Shown: piece after piece, positions 15,962 to 24,583 of the stretch
How positions within the stretch are numbered: the first letter of the stretch is position 1
How the letters are laid out: each line of letters begins with the position of its first letter
Assembly: GCA_007280315.1 (NCBI GenBank)
Contig: QYQC01000086.1
Span: 1-35,696, forward strand
Reading direction: 5' to 3'
Length of the DNA stretch: 35,696 nucleotides
DNA from: Betaproteobacteria bacterium
GTDB taxonomy: Bacteria; Pseudomonadota; Gammaproteobacteria; Burkholderiales; SG8-39
Notes under the pieces: generated by a model
What the model was told of the DNA's origin: nothing
Seen by the model: only the letters and a program-made list of their open reading frames with translations
Database searches by the model: none
Program-made: the position numbers and the translations under genes

Positions 15962-17032
15962 TCACGCCGCTCGATCCCCGCCCCACAACCCGCCTTCAAG
16001 CACGAAAACGTGATAGCCGCGCTGCGCCAGCAGGAAAGCGGCAGCCGAACTGCGCCTGCCGCTCTGGCAGTAGACGATATATTCCTCGCCGATATCCAGT
16101 GCACCGAAGGCGTTGCGGATTTCTGACAAAGGAATATTGCGCGCACATGGCAGGCAGTCGTGCTGGTATTCGGATGGATAGCGCACATCTATCCAGTGCG
16201 CGCCGTTCAAAGTTTTCTGTTTTGCCTGCTCCATGTTGATCGCGTGCAGCAAGGGTTCGCGCAGCAGCATGTTGAAATCCTCCCGCCTCAGCCGCAACAG
16301 GCTGCCCGGCGTCTTCATCGTGACAGTGGCGTTACGCGTCGCATCCGACACCAGCGCCTCCTCGCCGAAAGTGTCGCCGCTCTTCAACTCGGCCAGCGTC
16401 ATATTGACGCCGCCTACCCTGCGCTCCACCTGGCACCTTCCCGACTCCACCAGGTAGTAATAATCGCCCTCCGCGCCTTCGCTGATGATCACGTCGCCGG
16501 ATCCCGCTTCGATGCGCTCGAAGCGCTGCAATAGTTCGCCGATATGCGCCGGTGGCAATTCGGAAAAGGCGCCGAAGCGCAGGCTGTTGATGCCGAGCAG
16601 GCCCGTGGTGACGCCCCAGTTGGCTCCAGGCGTTGACGCTGACGCGGGCGGCTCCATGCCGGGCTGATTCTGCATTGCCACCTGATCCCAGGTAAGCATG
16701 ACATCCAGCAGATCGTCGTCGATGCGCAGTAGCCGCAGGTCGGTCACCGCCTTGGCTGCGCCAAAACCACGCCGCTTGCCCAAAGGATGGCGCGCATCTG
16801 CGGACCCTCCGACGATGACCTCGGAGCTGCCCTCGCCATAGGTGAGGGCCAGCTCGCCGCTCAGCAGGTACACCGACTGACCCGCGATCGAACCCGGGCC
16901 AAACGGCTCAGCAGCGCGGCGCACAGGCTCGATGGAGCACAGCTTGGCGAGTTCCTTCAGCCGGGCGCCGGAAAGCGACGACAGCGGATCGAGCATACCC
17001 AAAGCTTCCACGCTGATTCTTGTGACTGCCAT
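15962..17032 (-). CDS. Cyclic-nucleotide-binding protein with C-terminal rhodanese domain
   Basis: The start is taken at the ATG at 17032 (MAVTRISVEALGML), 37 nt after the preceding stop; the track ORF overlaps the upstream gene. Length is 356 aa. A degenerate cNMP-like fold fills about residues 20-140 and a good cNMP-binding domain about 185-300. The second has the phosphate-binding cassette FGEEALVSDATRNATV, keeping the Glu and Arg that bind the ring phosphate and ribose in CRP-type domains. A single rhodanese domain follows (WIDVRYPSEYQHDCLP, VYCQSGRRSS) with a candidate catalytic Cys at 322. There is no helix-turn-helix, so it is not a transcription factor. It is probably a cytoplasmic cAMP-controlled sulfurtransferase or redox/persulfide sensor. 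The adenylate cyclase and a putative cAMP phosphodiesterase are directly upstream, which supports cAMP as ligand (inference). Confidence 0.88.
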   Translation of the reverse strand: MAVTRISVEALGMLDPLSSLSGARLKELAKLCSIEPVRRAAEPFGPGSIAGQSVYLLSGELALTYGEGSSEVIVGGSADARHPLGKRRGFGAAKAVTDLRLLRIDDDLLDVMLTWDQVAMQNQPGMEPPASASTPGANWGVTTGLLGINSLRFGAFSELPPAHIGELLQRFERIEAGSGDVIISEGAEGDYYYLVESGRCQVERRVGGVNMTLAELKSGDTFGEEALVSDATRNATVTMKTPGSLLRLRREDFNMLLREPLLHAINMEQAKQKTLNGAHWIDVRYPSEYQHDCLPCARNIPLSEIRNAFGALDIGEEYIVYCQSGRRSSAAAFLLAQRGYHVFVLEGGLWGGDRAA

Positions 17033-17069
17033 GCGCGTTTCCGTGGCGATTGACGTATTTATGGTGCCG

Positions 17070-17837
17070 CTAGAACTCGAAAACCTGGTTGTTCTGCAGC
17101 ATGCGCGGTTTGTACTGTCCGGCACAATCCTCAATTTCCTGCATCGTCAGTTCGATCTCACCCGGTTTCAGATGGGTGATGAAAATCTCCGCATCGCGCT
17201 CGAGTTTTACCAGCTCCTCAGCAAGCAGGCTCGGGCAAAAATGCTTGGCTGTTATCGCAAGTTCCCGCTCGCGGTTGCAGAAGGCAGTCTCGATAATCAA
17301 GTAGCGCAAATTGGCAATCTTGTTGACTTCCTTCCACAACGGATCGTGTGTCGTGGTGTCGCCTGTAAACACCAGGCTGGCGTCGCCCGAATCGATCTGG
17401 AAGCCCACTGCAGGCACCACATGGTTTGCCGGCAGCGACGTAATTTTTCGCCCTTTCAGCTCCACCGTCTTGCCGAGCTCCAATACCTCGTAACGCATGA
17501 ACGGCTTGCTCGGTGTGGGAATTTGCGTGAAGTCCGGCCAAATGCTCCAGTTGAAAATATGGTTGCGGATGATCTCCAGCGTCGGCTCGGTCGCGTGCAC
17601 GGTGAGCGGCTTGTTGCGCATGCCGCCGACGGTGTCGACCAGGAACGGTATGGAGCAAATATGATCCAGGTGCGAATGCGTGACGAATATGTGGTCGATC
17701 AGCATCAGCTCCGCCAGCGATACGTCGCCGACCCCGGTACCGGCGTCGATCAGGATGTCATTGTCGACGAGCATCGACGTGGTGCGCAGATGCCGTCCGC
17801 CGATTCCGCCGCTGCAACCGAGGATTCTCAGCTTCAT
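17070..17837 (-). CDS. Metallo-beta-lactamase-fold hydrolase, likely class II cyclic-nucleotide phosphodiesterase
   Basis: The 255-aa protein begins directly with the fold (MKLRILGCSGGIGG). It has the dinuclear-metal motif THSHLDH (H54, H56, D58, H59), then TGDTTTHD, and ends with IFITHLKPGEIE. The THxHLDH motif followed by an Ile-rich segment, plus the late FITHxKPGE strand, resembles class II 3',5'-cAMP phosphodiesterases (yeast PDE1, Vibrio CpdP) more than beta-lactamases or glyoxalases. RNase Z-like proteins share part of this pattern, so the specificity is not certain. It is cytoplasmic, with no signal peptide. It lies 12 nt downstream of the adenylate cyclase and 37 nt upstream of the cNMP-binding protein, which makes a cAMP-degrading role attractive. 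Confidence 0.8.
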   Translation of the reverse strand: MKLRILGCSGGIGGRHLRTTSMLVDNDILIDAGTGVGDVSLAELMLIDHIFVTHSHLDHICSIPFLVDTVGGMRNKPLTVHATEPTLEIIRNHIFNWSIWPDFTQIPTPSKPFMRYEVLELGKTVELKGRKITSLPANHVVPAVGFQIDSGDASLVFTGDTTTHDPLWKEVNKIANLRYLIIETAFCNRERELAITAKHFCPSLLAEELVKLERDAEIFITHLKPGEIELTMQEIEDCAGQYKPRMLQNNQVFEF

Positions 17838-17849
17838 CGCGCGCGTCGG

Positions 17850-20072
17850 CTACTTGGTCTTGAAGGTCGTTACGCCGTCCCAATCCGCAGGGGGCGGTTC
17901 GATACGGCACTGGGCAATACGCTCGAAGTACATCTGGTAGAGCACGGAATCCGGTGACATGCGCTGCACATTCAGCAGATTCATCTCCGCCTCGTCCCAG
18001 TTCTGCGCACGATAGGCTTTGAGCGCTTTGTGCCACAGCTTGATTTCATCCTTGATCTTTTGATCGACCTCGCTATCGACGCCGATCGGCTCGAAGATCG
18101 CCACCGGTTCGTCCTTGCCTTTGACCTTCACCCGATCGAGTTCGCGAAACACGATATCCTTTACCGCCACTTTCGTATTCGGGCCGACGATAACCCCGAC
18201 GCCGTAGATCCGGGTCAGGCCCTCCAGCCGCGATCCGAGATTGACTGCGTCGCCCATCACCGTGTAGGCCTTGCGCAGCTTGGAGCCCATATCGCCGACG
18301 CTCATGCTGCCGGTATTGACGCCGACGCCGATGCGTATGTCAGGCCAGCCGCGCTCCAGCATCTTTGCGCGCAAGTTGTCGAGTTCACGCTGCATTGCCA
18401 TGGCGCTGATCACCCCCTGGCGCGCATGCTCGGGATCGGCCACCGGCGCGCCCCAGAAAGCCATGATGGCATCGCCGATATACTTGTCGAGGGTGCCGCG
18501 GTGGTTACGGATCACCAGACTCATCGCGGTAAGGTAATCGTTGATGAACTGCGACAGATCCTTTGGTGACAGGCTTTCGGAGATCGAAGTAAACCCGACG
18601 ATATCGGAGAACAGTACAGTAAGTTCCTCGCTCTTGCCTTCCATGCTGTAGCGCTGCGGATCCTTCGCCATTTCATCGACCAATTCCGGCGGCACATACT
18701 GACCAAACAGCTCGGTGAACTGACGTTTGCTGCGCGATTCGACGAAGTAACCCCAGGACATGTTGAACGCAAACAAGGCAGCAATCATCAGCAGACTGGA
18801 TGCAAGGGGCAGAATGATGCCGCCCTTGGTCCACAGCGCAACGTCGAGGCCGGTAATGAGCGCCGTCGCCAGCAGAGACGCCAGAGTGGCCTTGAACGGA
18901 CTCAGCAGCGGCACCAGCAACGACAGCGCGACGCCGCCGATCAGCAGCAGCACTACCTCGGTGCCGAGGATGTAGGCGGGTTTGTGCTTGAAATTGTTAT
19001 CCAGCATTGAGGCGATCATGTTGGCGTGGATTTCCACACCGGGGAACACGCTGCCCACCGGCGTGGATCGCAGGTCGAGCAGACCCGGCGCGGTGGTGCC
19101 GATCAGCGCGATCTTGCCGCGCAGTTCATCCTTGGGTACTTTCCCGAAATACACGTCGGCAAGCGAAACGTACTTGAAGCTGCCGCGTGTGCCGCGGTAA
19201 GGAATGAACGCGCTCACGGTATCATCGACCGGAATGGTTACCGGCCCCACTTTCAGCCATTCCAGCCCGGAGTAACCGTCACTGGTGGGTTTCTCGGACG
19301 AAAATCCCGGCTCCACCTTGGGGTAGTTCGCCAGCACCCGGATGACCGCAAGCGAAAGCGCTTCGTAGTAGTCGCCGTTGTATTCGGCGAGTATCGGTAC
19401 CCGCCGCGACACACCGTCGTTATCTACCAGCGGATTGAAGTGCCCTGCGTTGGCAGCGTTGGCCTGGAATTCCGGCAAATTGGCGCCATAGCCGCGCCAG
19501 TGGGTGAATCGGATATTCCTGCCCTGGAACGCGCCTTTTTCCAGCACCGGCTTGGGTAGTGCGCCCGAGCGCACGGCGTTTTCGTCGCTGTTGAAATAGT
19601 ATCCGAGTACGACGGGTCGTCCTTTGATCGTCTCTGCCATGATGCGGTCGTAGTCGAGTTCCGGCCGCAATTCCTTGAGCGCCGATTGAAACGAGCCCAC
19701 ATCCCTGAGCTTGCCCTTGGCGAGCTTCTCGAGCACCGGCAGTCCCGAGCCTTCGTCGGGTTCCGCGAACACGATGTCGAAGCCGGCGATGACTATGCCG
19801 TATTCATCGAAAAGCTTCTTCAGCAGGGCGGAGAACTTGTCGCGGCGCCAGGGCCAGTGCCCGAGCGCGGTCTTGTCCACGCTGCGCTCGTCGATATCGA
19901 GGATGACGATTCGCGGGTCCACACCACCGGGCATGGTGAGAGCGAGCCGCGTGTCGTAGATTATGTTGTCGAGCCGGGTGATGAGCCCGATATTGAACAG
20001 TTCGGCTACATGGCCGACGAACACCAGCATCAAAGCAAGGCTAAGGACGATCCTGACGATATGCTTTTTCAA
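17850..20072 (-). CDS. CHASE2-domain membrane adenylate cyclase (class III)
   Basis: The product is 740 aa. The layout is an N-terminal membrane helix (about 5-25), a periplasmic CHASE2 sensor (about 30-355; IVILDIDERSVDKTALGHW), three membrane helices (about 362-445) and a cytoplasmic class III cyclase domain (about 480-665). Metal Asp residues are D490 (FSDIVGF) and D534 (DKYIGDAIM). K530 is the purine-specifying Lys of adenylate cyclases, and N611 and R615 are the transition-state residues. The second specificity position is Thr (T604), the pattern of class IIIb enzymes, some of which are stimulated by bicarbonate. A short TPR-like tail follows. The start is TTG with a strong AAAGGAGA site; no better ATG is nearby. 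It should make cAMP from ATP in response to a periplasmic cue. The phosphodiesterase-like gene starts 12 nt after its stop. Confidence 0.93.
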   Translation of the reverse strand: MKKHIVRIVLSLALMLVFVGHVAELFNIGLITRLDNIIYDTRLALTMPGGVDPRIVILDIDERSVDKTALGHWPWRRDKFSALLKKLFDEYGIVIAGFDIVFAEPDEGSGLPVLEKLAKGKLRDVGSFQSALKELRPELDYDRIMAETIKGRPVVLGYYFNSDENAVRSGALPKPVLEKGAFQGRNIRFTHWRGYGANLPEFQANAANAGHFNPLVDNDGVSRRVPILAEYNGDYYEALSLAVIRVLANYPKVEPGFSSEKPTSDGYSGLEWLKVGPVTIPVDDTVSAFIPYRGTRGSFKYVSLADVYFGKVPKDELRGKIALIGTTAPGLLDLRSTPVGSVFPGVEIHANMIASMLDNNFKHKPAYILGTEVVLLLIGGVALSLLVPLLSPFKATLASLLATALITGLDVALWTKGGIILPLASSLLMIAALFAFNMSWGYFVESRSKRQFTELFGQYVPPELVDEMAKDPQRYSMEGKSEELTVLFSDIVGFTSISESLSPKDLSQFINDYLTAMSLVIRNHRGTLDKYIGDAIMAFWGAPVADPEHARQGVISAMAMQRELDNLRAKMLERGWPDIRIGVGVNTGSMSVGDMGSKLRKAYTVMGDAVNLGSRLEGLTRIYGVGVIVGPNTKVAVKDIVFRELDRVKVKGKDEPVAIFEPIGVDSEVDQKIKDEIKLWHKALKAYRAQNWDEAEMNLLNVQRMSPDSVLYQMYFERIAQCRIEPPPADWDGVTTFKTK

Positions 20073-20076
20073 GTCG

Positions 20077-20084
20077 TCTCCTTT
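20077..20084 (-). promoter_or_regulatory. Ribosome binding site supporting the TTG start of the cyclase
   Basis: AAAGGAGA on the minus strand sits 4 nt before the TTG at 20072. Its strength and spacing, and the MKKHIVRIVLSLALML membrane N-terminus that follows, decide for TTG. Confidence 0.8.
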
Positions 20085-20103
20085 CTAGTCCGGGGGAGAC
20101 GGG

Positions 20104-20940
20104 TCAGCGTTTGAAGAAAAATTCCACCTTCACACCGGCAAGCTCGATGACGTCGTGGTCATTGAGCGCATGCGCCTGCTGCTCTATCGGTTTGCCGTTG
20201 ACAATGGGCTTGTTGGCGCCTTCAACGTGGGTGATGAAAAAGCCCTGTGGCCGGCGGGTGATGACCGCGACCTGCACGCCGGGCTTGCCCAGAGTGGTCA
20301 GCGGCTTGGTCAGTTCGAGTTCCTTGCCGGCATTGCCGCCGGACATGAGCTTCAGCATGGCGTGCCGAGCCGGAGCGGCAGGGGCAGGGGCAGGAGACGG
20401 CGCATGAGTCGGCGTCGGCACTGACGCCGGAGTGGATGCAGAAACACCCACAGATGCGGCGGTTATGCCGACCTGGGTGGCGGCATGCGATCTGGCGGCC
20501 GCGTCAGCTGGAGGCGTTGCCGCTGCCGCGCCCGCGGGCGCGGTCTCGACGTGGGCCGGTGCCGGGGCAGCTGGCGCAGGGGGCTTTCGCATCGCGCCGG
20601 GGCGGAGAATCATGGTCTTCTCGAAGTCGGCGGCCTTGACGGCGCCTGGCTGCGCTTCGGCCATGTACTTGAGCTTGTACTTGCCCAGTTCGATTACATC
20701 GTTATTCTGCAGAAAATGTTTCTTTACCGTTTTGCCGTTGACGAATGTGCCGTTGGTGCTGCCCAGATCCTCGAGGAACGAATCCGCGAGTATGGTCACA
20801 ATTACAGCGTGCTCGCCGCTGACGGCCAGATTGTCGATCTGGATATCATTGTGCGGTTTGCGCCCGATGGTGGTGCGCTCCTTGGAAAGCTGAATTTCCT
20901 TGAGCACCAGACCGTCCATACTGAGTATTAGCTTCGCCAT
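20104..20940 (-). CDS. Double FHA-domain protein with Ala/Pro-rich linker
   Basis: The 278-aa protein has a canonical N-terminal FHA domain (about 5-95) with IGR (26-27), S41, H44 and STNG (61-64), the residues that hold phosphothreonine. An Ala/Pro-rich flexible linker (about 116-195) leads to a C-terminal FHA-like domain (about 197-276) that has lost most phosphothreonine contacts (TLGKPGVQVAV, VNGKPI). Just after the first FHA domain is FEKTMILRPG. A Thr in such a short acidic/hydrophobic context resembles the phospho-acceptor of GarA-type FHA regulators, so T109 could be phosphorylated by the adjacent kinase and bound by an FHA domain (inference). It is cytoplasmic and lies between the PP2C phosphatase (15-nt gap) and the cyclase (31-nt gap), so it may carry the kinase signal to cyclase or motor. 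Confidence 0.9.
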   Translation of the reverse strand: MAKLILSMDGLVLKEIQLSKERTTIGRKPHNDIQIDNLAVSGEHAVIVTILADSFLEDLGSTNGTFVNGKTVKKHFLQNNDVIELGKYKLKYMAEAQPGAVKAADFEKTMILRPGAMRKPPAPAAPAPAHVETAPAGAAAATPPADAAARSHAATQVGITAASVGVSASTPASVPTPTHAPSPAPAPAAPARHAMLKLMSGGNAGKELELTKPLTTLGKPGVQVAVITRRPQGFFITHVEGANKPIVNGKPIEQQAHALNDHDVIELAGVKVEFFFKR

Positions 20941-20955
20941 AGCGTTGTCCTCGTG

Positions 20956-21780
20956 CTATCTAAACCATCCGAAAATTTTCTTTGCCAAACCCTGTCCGGC
21001 CGGGTAATCACGCAGAATCTTCACCAATACCACCGATACGTTGTCGCGCCCGCCGTTGTCGTTCGCCATCTGCACCAGCTGTTGCACTGCCAGATTCAGA
21101 TTGGCGCCCAGGGCCTGCAGCGCCATGCCGATATCTTCATCGCTCACCATATCCGAGAGCCCGTCGGAGCAGAGCAAATAGATATCGCCCGGCTGCGTGT
21201 CGTATTCGTGAATCTCCGGCTCCACCGCCGGATCGATGCCCATTGCCCGCGTCACCAGATTCTTGTTCGACGAGCCCTTCGCCTGCTCCTTGGTCAGCAT
21301 GCCGGCATCGATCTGCTCCTGCAGCAACGAATGGTCCTTGCTCACCTGGCTGAATTCGTCGCCGCGCATACGGTACAGGCGCGAATCGCCGATATGCGCC
21401 ACCATCACCTTGTTATCGTAAAACAGCGCCACTACCAGCGTCGTGCCCATGCCGGCGTACTGAGGTTGACTCTGCGCGGCCTGGAATATCGACGAATTGG
21501 CCTTGGCAATCTGCTGCTGCAGCATTTTCGCCGCAGCCTTCTGTCCGCTTTGCGGGTCAACCTCATGCGGTGCGTGCTCCTCAAGCATCTGCCGCAATTC
21601 GGTGGTAAGCACCGTTGTGGCCATACCGCTTGCCACTTCACCCGCATTGTAGCCCCCCATGCCGTCTGCCAGCACCACCAGGCCGTGTTCCGGGACCGAA
21701 GCGATCGAGTCCTCGTTGTTTGAGCGCACCATCCCGGGGTCGGTATGGCTGGCCACTTCCAGGGCTTGGCTCAGGTCCAT
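20956..21780 (-). CDS. PP2C-family Ser/Thr protein phosphatase
   Basis: The 274-aa protein covers a complete PP2C domain. Metal and phosphate motifs in order are VRSNNEDS (E23, D24), VLADGMGG (D39-G40), AGMGTTLVVAL, HIGDSRLYR, LLCSDGLSD and GGRDNVSVVLV. This is the set found in PstP/Stp-type bacterial phosphatases, Mn/Mg-dependent enzymes that reverse Ser/Thr kinases. There is no membrane segment, unlike PstP of actinobacteria. Twelve nt separate it from the upstream kinase gene and 15 nt from the FHA gene, the usual kinase-phosphatase-FHA grouping. It probably removes phosphate from the kinase, the FHA protein and other targets of the array. The ATG at 21780 follows directly on the kinase stop. 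Confidence 0.94.
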   Translation of the reverse strand: MDLSQALEVASHTDPGMVRSNNEDSIASVPEHGLVVLADGMGGYNAGEVASGMATTVLTTELRQMLEEHAPHEVDPQSGQKAAAKMLQQQIAKANSSIFQAAQSQPQYAGMGTTLVVALFYDNKVMVAHIGDSRLYRMRGDEFSQVSKDHSLLQEQIDAGMLTKEQAKGSSNKNLVTRAMGIDPAVEPEIHEYDTQPGDIYLLCSDGLSDMVSDEDIGMALQALGANLNLAVQQLVQMANDNGGRDNVSVVLVKILRDYPAGQGLAKKIFGWFR

Positions 21781-21792
21781 GCGGCGGGCTTC

Positions 21793-24405
21793 CTAGGCTC
21801 CGGCATCCGTGCCGACACCGCCGACCGGTGCCGCACCGGCAGCGAACGCCGCGCGCAGCGCTGCGGCGAATTCTTCTCCGGTCTGGTAGCGATCCTCCGC
21901 CTCCTTGGCCATCGCCTTGTCAAGGAACGCCACCAGCGCTGGCGGTATTCCCGGCCGGACCAGGAAGATTTCGGCCGCCGGTTCGTTGGCAATCTTGAAC
22001 ATCAGCTGCGCCATTGAATCTCCGACGAAAGGCAACGCGCCGCAAAGCATCTGGTACAGGCTCACCGCCAGCGAAAACAGGTCGCTGCGTCCGTCCACCT
22101 TCTTGCCCGAGAGCTGCTCTGGCGACATATAGGATGGCGTGCCCAGCACCATGCCCGTTTTGGTCTTGGAGGAATCGGTTATGCGCGCAATGCCGAAGTC
22201 GGTGACCTTGGGCGCGTCGCTTTCCGGCTCGTACATGATGTTCGCCGGCTTGATATCGCGATGAACGATGTTCTGCTTGTGCGCGTAGCCGAGCGCATCG
22301 GCGACGCGCGCGATGATCGACACAACCTTGTCCATCGGCAGCAGGTTGTCCGGTTTGGTAAACGGGATCAGGTCCTTGCCTTTGAGCAGTTCCATTGCGA
22401 TATAGCACAGGTCGTGCTCCTCACCCGCATCGTAAATGGTGACGATATTGGGGTGCGACAACCGCCCTGCGGTCTCCGCCTCGCGAAAGAATCGCTCCTT
22501 CACCTCGACCAGCTCCTCCGCCTCGAACTCCTGCGACAACGCCATGGTTTTGATCGCCACCACGCGGCCGATCTTCGGGTCCTTGCCCTGGTAGACCACG
22601 CCCATCGCGCCCTTGCCCAGCTCTTTTTCCACCTGGTAGCGGCCGAGCATGGGCTTTTCCGCGCCCGCGCCCAGCGACATGGAGCCGCCGGGATGGCTGG
22701 ACGCCCCGCCAAGGACTATCGTCTCCGACATCGCCCTGGCGCGATTCAGCCGCGACTCCAGGTCGCGGAACTTCGGATTGTGATTGGCCATGTACTGAAA
22801 CACGTTTTCCGCCTTGTTGAACTGGCGTTTGCGCTCGAAATCGAGCGCCAGGTTGTACAGGTTGTCCATTACGCCATCATCCAGCGGCACCTTGCGGAAC
22901 TTGTCCCACGCCATGTCGAGCTGGCCCTGCCCCTGAAACGCGAGCCCGAGCATGCGGTTGGACTCGGCCGAATCGGCGTCAGACTTGACCTTGCCCGCTT
23001 CGGTGAGGACGAAGCGTTTGGTCACCAGCAGTACATGGCCGATAACCAGCAGCACCAGCGGCAGCATCAGTTGCAGCCACATCGCACTGGTGGTCATGAG
23101 CACGAAGTGTGTAATCAGCAGCAATCCGATCAGCGCCGCGGTAATCATCGCGCCCATGCCGGCTTTTAGCCGCGGCAGGATTCCGATCAGATAAGCGGCG
23201 ATGAGTACGAATACCAGAAGCTCAACCCAGTAGCCCCAGATCGGCGCGACGAAAAAATGCTCGGATAGAATCGAGGACACCGAATGCGCGAGCACCAGCA
23301 CCGGCGGCATCGCGGGCGACACCGGCGTGATGGCCGCGCTGCCCAGGCCAGGAGCAGTGGGCCCGATCAGAACTATCTTGTCCTGATATTTGCTCACCGG
23401 GATTTTGCCGCTGATGACGTCGTAGAACGAATCGACCGGGAACGCGGGCCGCCCGTCTCGATCCTTGTAGAAATAGGCGTACATCCGCGTAAACGGATCG
23501 GTGACTATGTTGAGCCGTCCCAGCGATACCTTCTCACCTGGCTGGACTTTGATGTCGCCCACGCCGAGGTTGAGACTGCGAGCTGCGACCATCATCGACA
23601 GCGACGGATAGATCTGCCCGAAATAATCCAGCACCAGCGACTCGGCGCGGGTGCCGCCGTCCACATCGGGCGTCGAGTTGAGGTATCCGAGCGCGGCCGA
23701 GGCCTTGCCCAGGATTTCAATCGGATAATCGATTTTACGCGTCGGCAATATCGAGTCGTCAGTCACTTTGACGGCTTTGGGCAGACTGTTCCTAGCTACA
23801 AACTCAGGCAGAGGCTTGTCCGGTTTCCCCAGCGCGGCACCGAGGTCGAACAATGTCATTGGCACCACGTTACCCGCATGCGCAAAGCTTTCGGAAAGCC
23901 TGCGGTCGGTGTTGAGCTTTTGCTCTGCCTCCTTCAGCAGCGCGATGAACTGCGCGAGTTCGCCCGTCACCGGCGCCGCCGCGGGCGCTGTCACGGGCGC
24001 AATCGGCGCCTGCGCCGCGTCCGCGGGCACAACCGCTGCCGGTGCGCCCGCCCCGGTCAGGTCGAGCAGCTTGGTGACGTAGGTGTAGCCCGGGTCGGTC
24101 TGAGGCTCGGAGAACAACACGGTATAGGCGATGACTTTCGCCTTCGCCGCCGCCAGGCTATCGGTGAGTTTCGCCAATACCTCGCGTGACCAGGGCCAGC
24201 GGCCAAGGTTGGCCAAGCTCTGCTCGTCGATGGCGATAACTGCGATCTTGTCGAGCGGGGTGCGCGATGTCGCGATTACGCCCAGGTCATAGGCCTTGCG
24301 CTCGAGACTGGGAACAAGATCGCTGGCACGTGCGAACAGGGCGACGCAAACGACCACGGCGACGCCGAGAAACCAGTCGGTCTTCCAAAAACCCGCTTTC
24401 GTCAT
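21793..24405 (-). CDS. CHASE2-domain transmembrane Ser/Thr protein kinase
   Basis: The start is set at the ATG at 24405 (MTKAGFWKTDWFLG) with GAGGA upstream; the track ORF adds 38 unlikely residues. Length is 870 aa. One membrane helix (about 11-28), a periplasmic CHASE2 domain (about 30-380; VIAIDEQSLANLGRWPW) with an Ala/Pro-rich insertion, and three membrane helices (about 385-465) are followed by a short TPR-like segment and a PknB-type kinase domain (about 590-850). Kinase residues are intact: GKGAMG loop, K619 (VAIK), HRDIKPAN (H715, D717), D736 in DFG, and SPEQ in place of APE. The kinase signals on cytoplasmic Ser/Thr in response to a periplasmic cue. It shares its CHASE2 plus three-helix layout with the cyclase of the same operon, so the two may read the same cue. 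It is the first gene of the array. Confidence 0.94.
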   Translation of the reverse strand: MTKAGFWKTDWFLGVAVVVCVALFARASDLVPSLERKAYDLGVIATSRTPLDKIAVIAIDEQSLANLGRWPWSREVLAKLTDSLAAAKAKVIAYTVLFSEPQTDPGYTYVTKLLDLTGAGAPAAVVPADAAQAPIAPVTAPAAAPVTGELAQFIALLKEAEQKLNTDRRLSESFAHAGNVVPMTLFDLGAALGKPDKPLPEFVARNSLPKAVKVTDDSILPTRKIDYPIEILGKASAALGYLNSTPDVDGGTRAESLVLDYFGQIYPSLSMMVAARSLNLGVGDIKVQPGEKVSLGRLNIVTDPFTRMYAYFYKDRDGRPAFPVDSFYDVISGKIPVSKYQDKIVLIGPTAPGLGSAAITPVSPAMPPVLVLAHSVSSILSEHFFVAPIWGYWVELLVFVLIAAYLIGILPRLKAGMGAMITAALIGLLLITHFVLMTTSAMWLQLMLPLVLLVIGHVLLVTKRFVLTEAGKVKSDADSAESNRMLGLAFQGQGQLDMAWDKFRKVPLDDGVMDNLYNLALDFERKRQFNKAENVFQYMANHNPKFRDLESRLNRARAMSETIVLGGASSHPGGSMSLGAGAEKPMLGRYQVEKELGKGAMGVVYQGKDPKIGRVVAIKTMALSQEFEAEELVEVKERFFREAETAGRLSHPNIVTIYDAGEEHDLCYIAMELLKGKDLIPFTKPDNLLPMDKVVSIIARVADALGYAHKQNIVHRDIKPANIMYEPESDAPKVTDFGIARITDSSKTKTGMVLGTPSYMSPEQLSGKKVDGRSDLFSLAVSLYQMLCGALPFVGDSMAQLMFKIANEPAAEIFLVRPGIPPALVAFLDKAMAKEAEDRYQTGEEFAAALRAAFAAGAAPVGGVGTDAGA

Positions 24406-24583
24406 TCCCGGTCCTCTGCGTCCCTGATCTACTTCCGCCAACGCCCGGCTATCTGCCGAATAGCGAAGGCATTTTACGACATTAGCCCCGGCGCCAGTGC
24501 TACTCGAACCGGAGCGCACGGATCATGCCGAGAGGCGTCCCGAAGCGCTGCCGGCTGCGACCCGGAACCTTCTTCTGTACAGA

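Noticed and set aside
14627-16126. 499-aa plus-strand ORF
   Set aside because: Antisense to the GAF-PilB gene, whose Walker motifs and zinc-type Cys fix the true frame.
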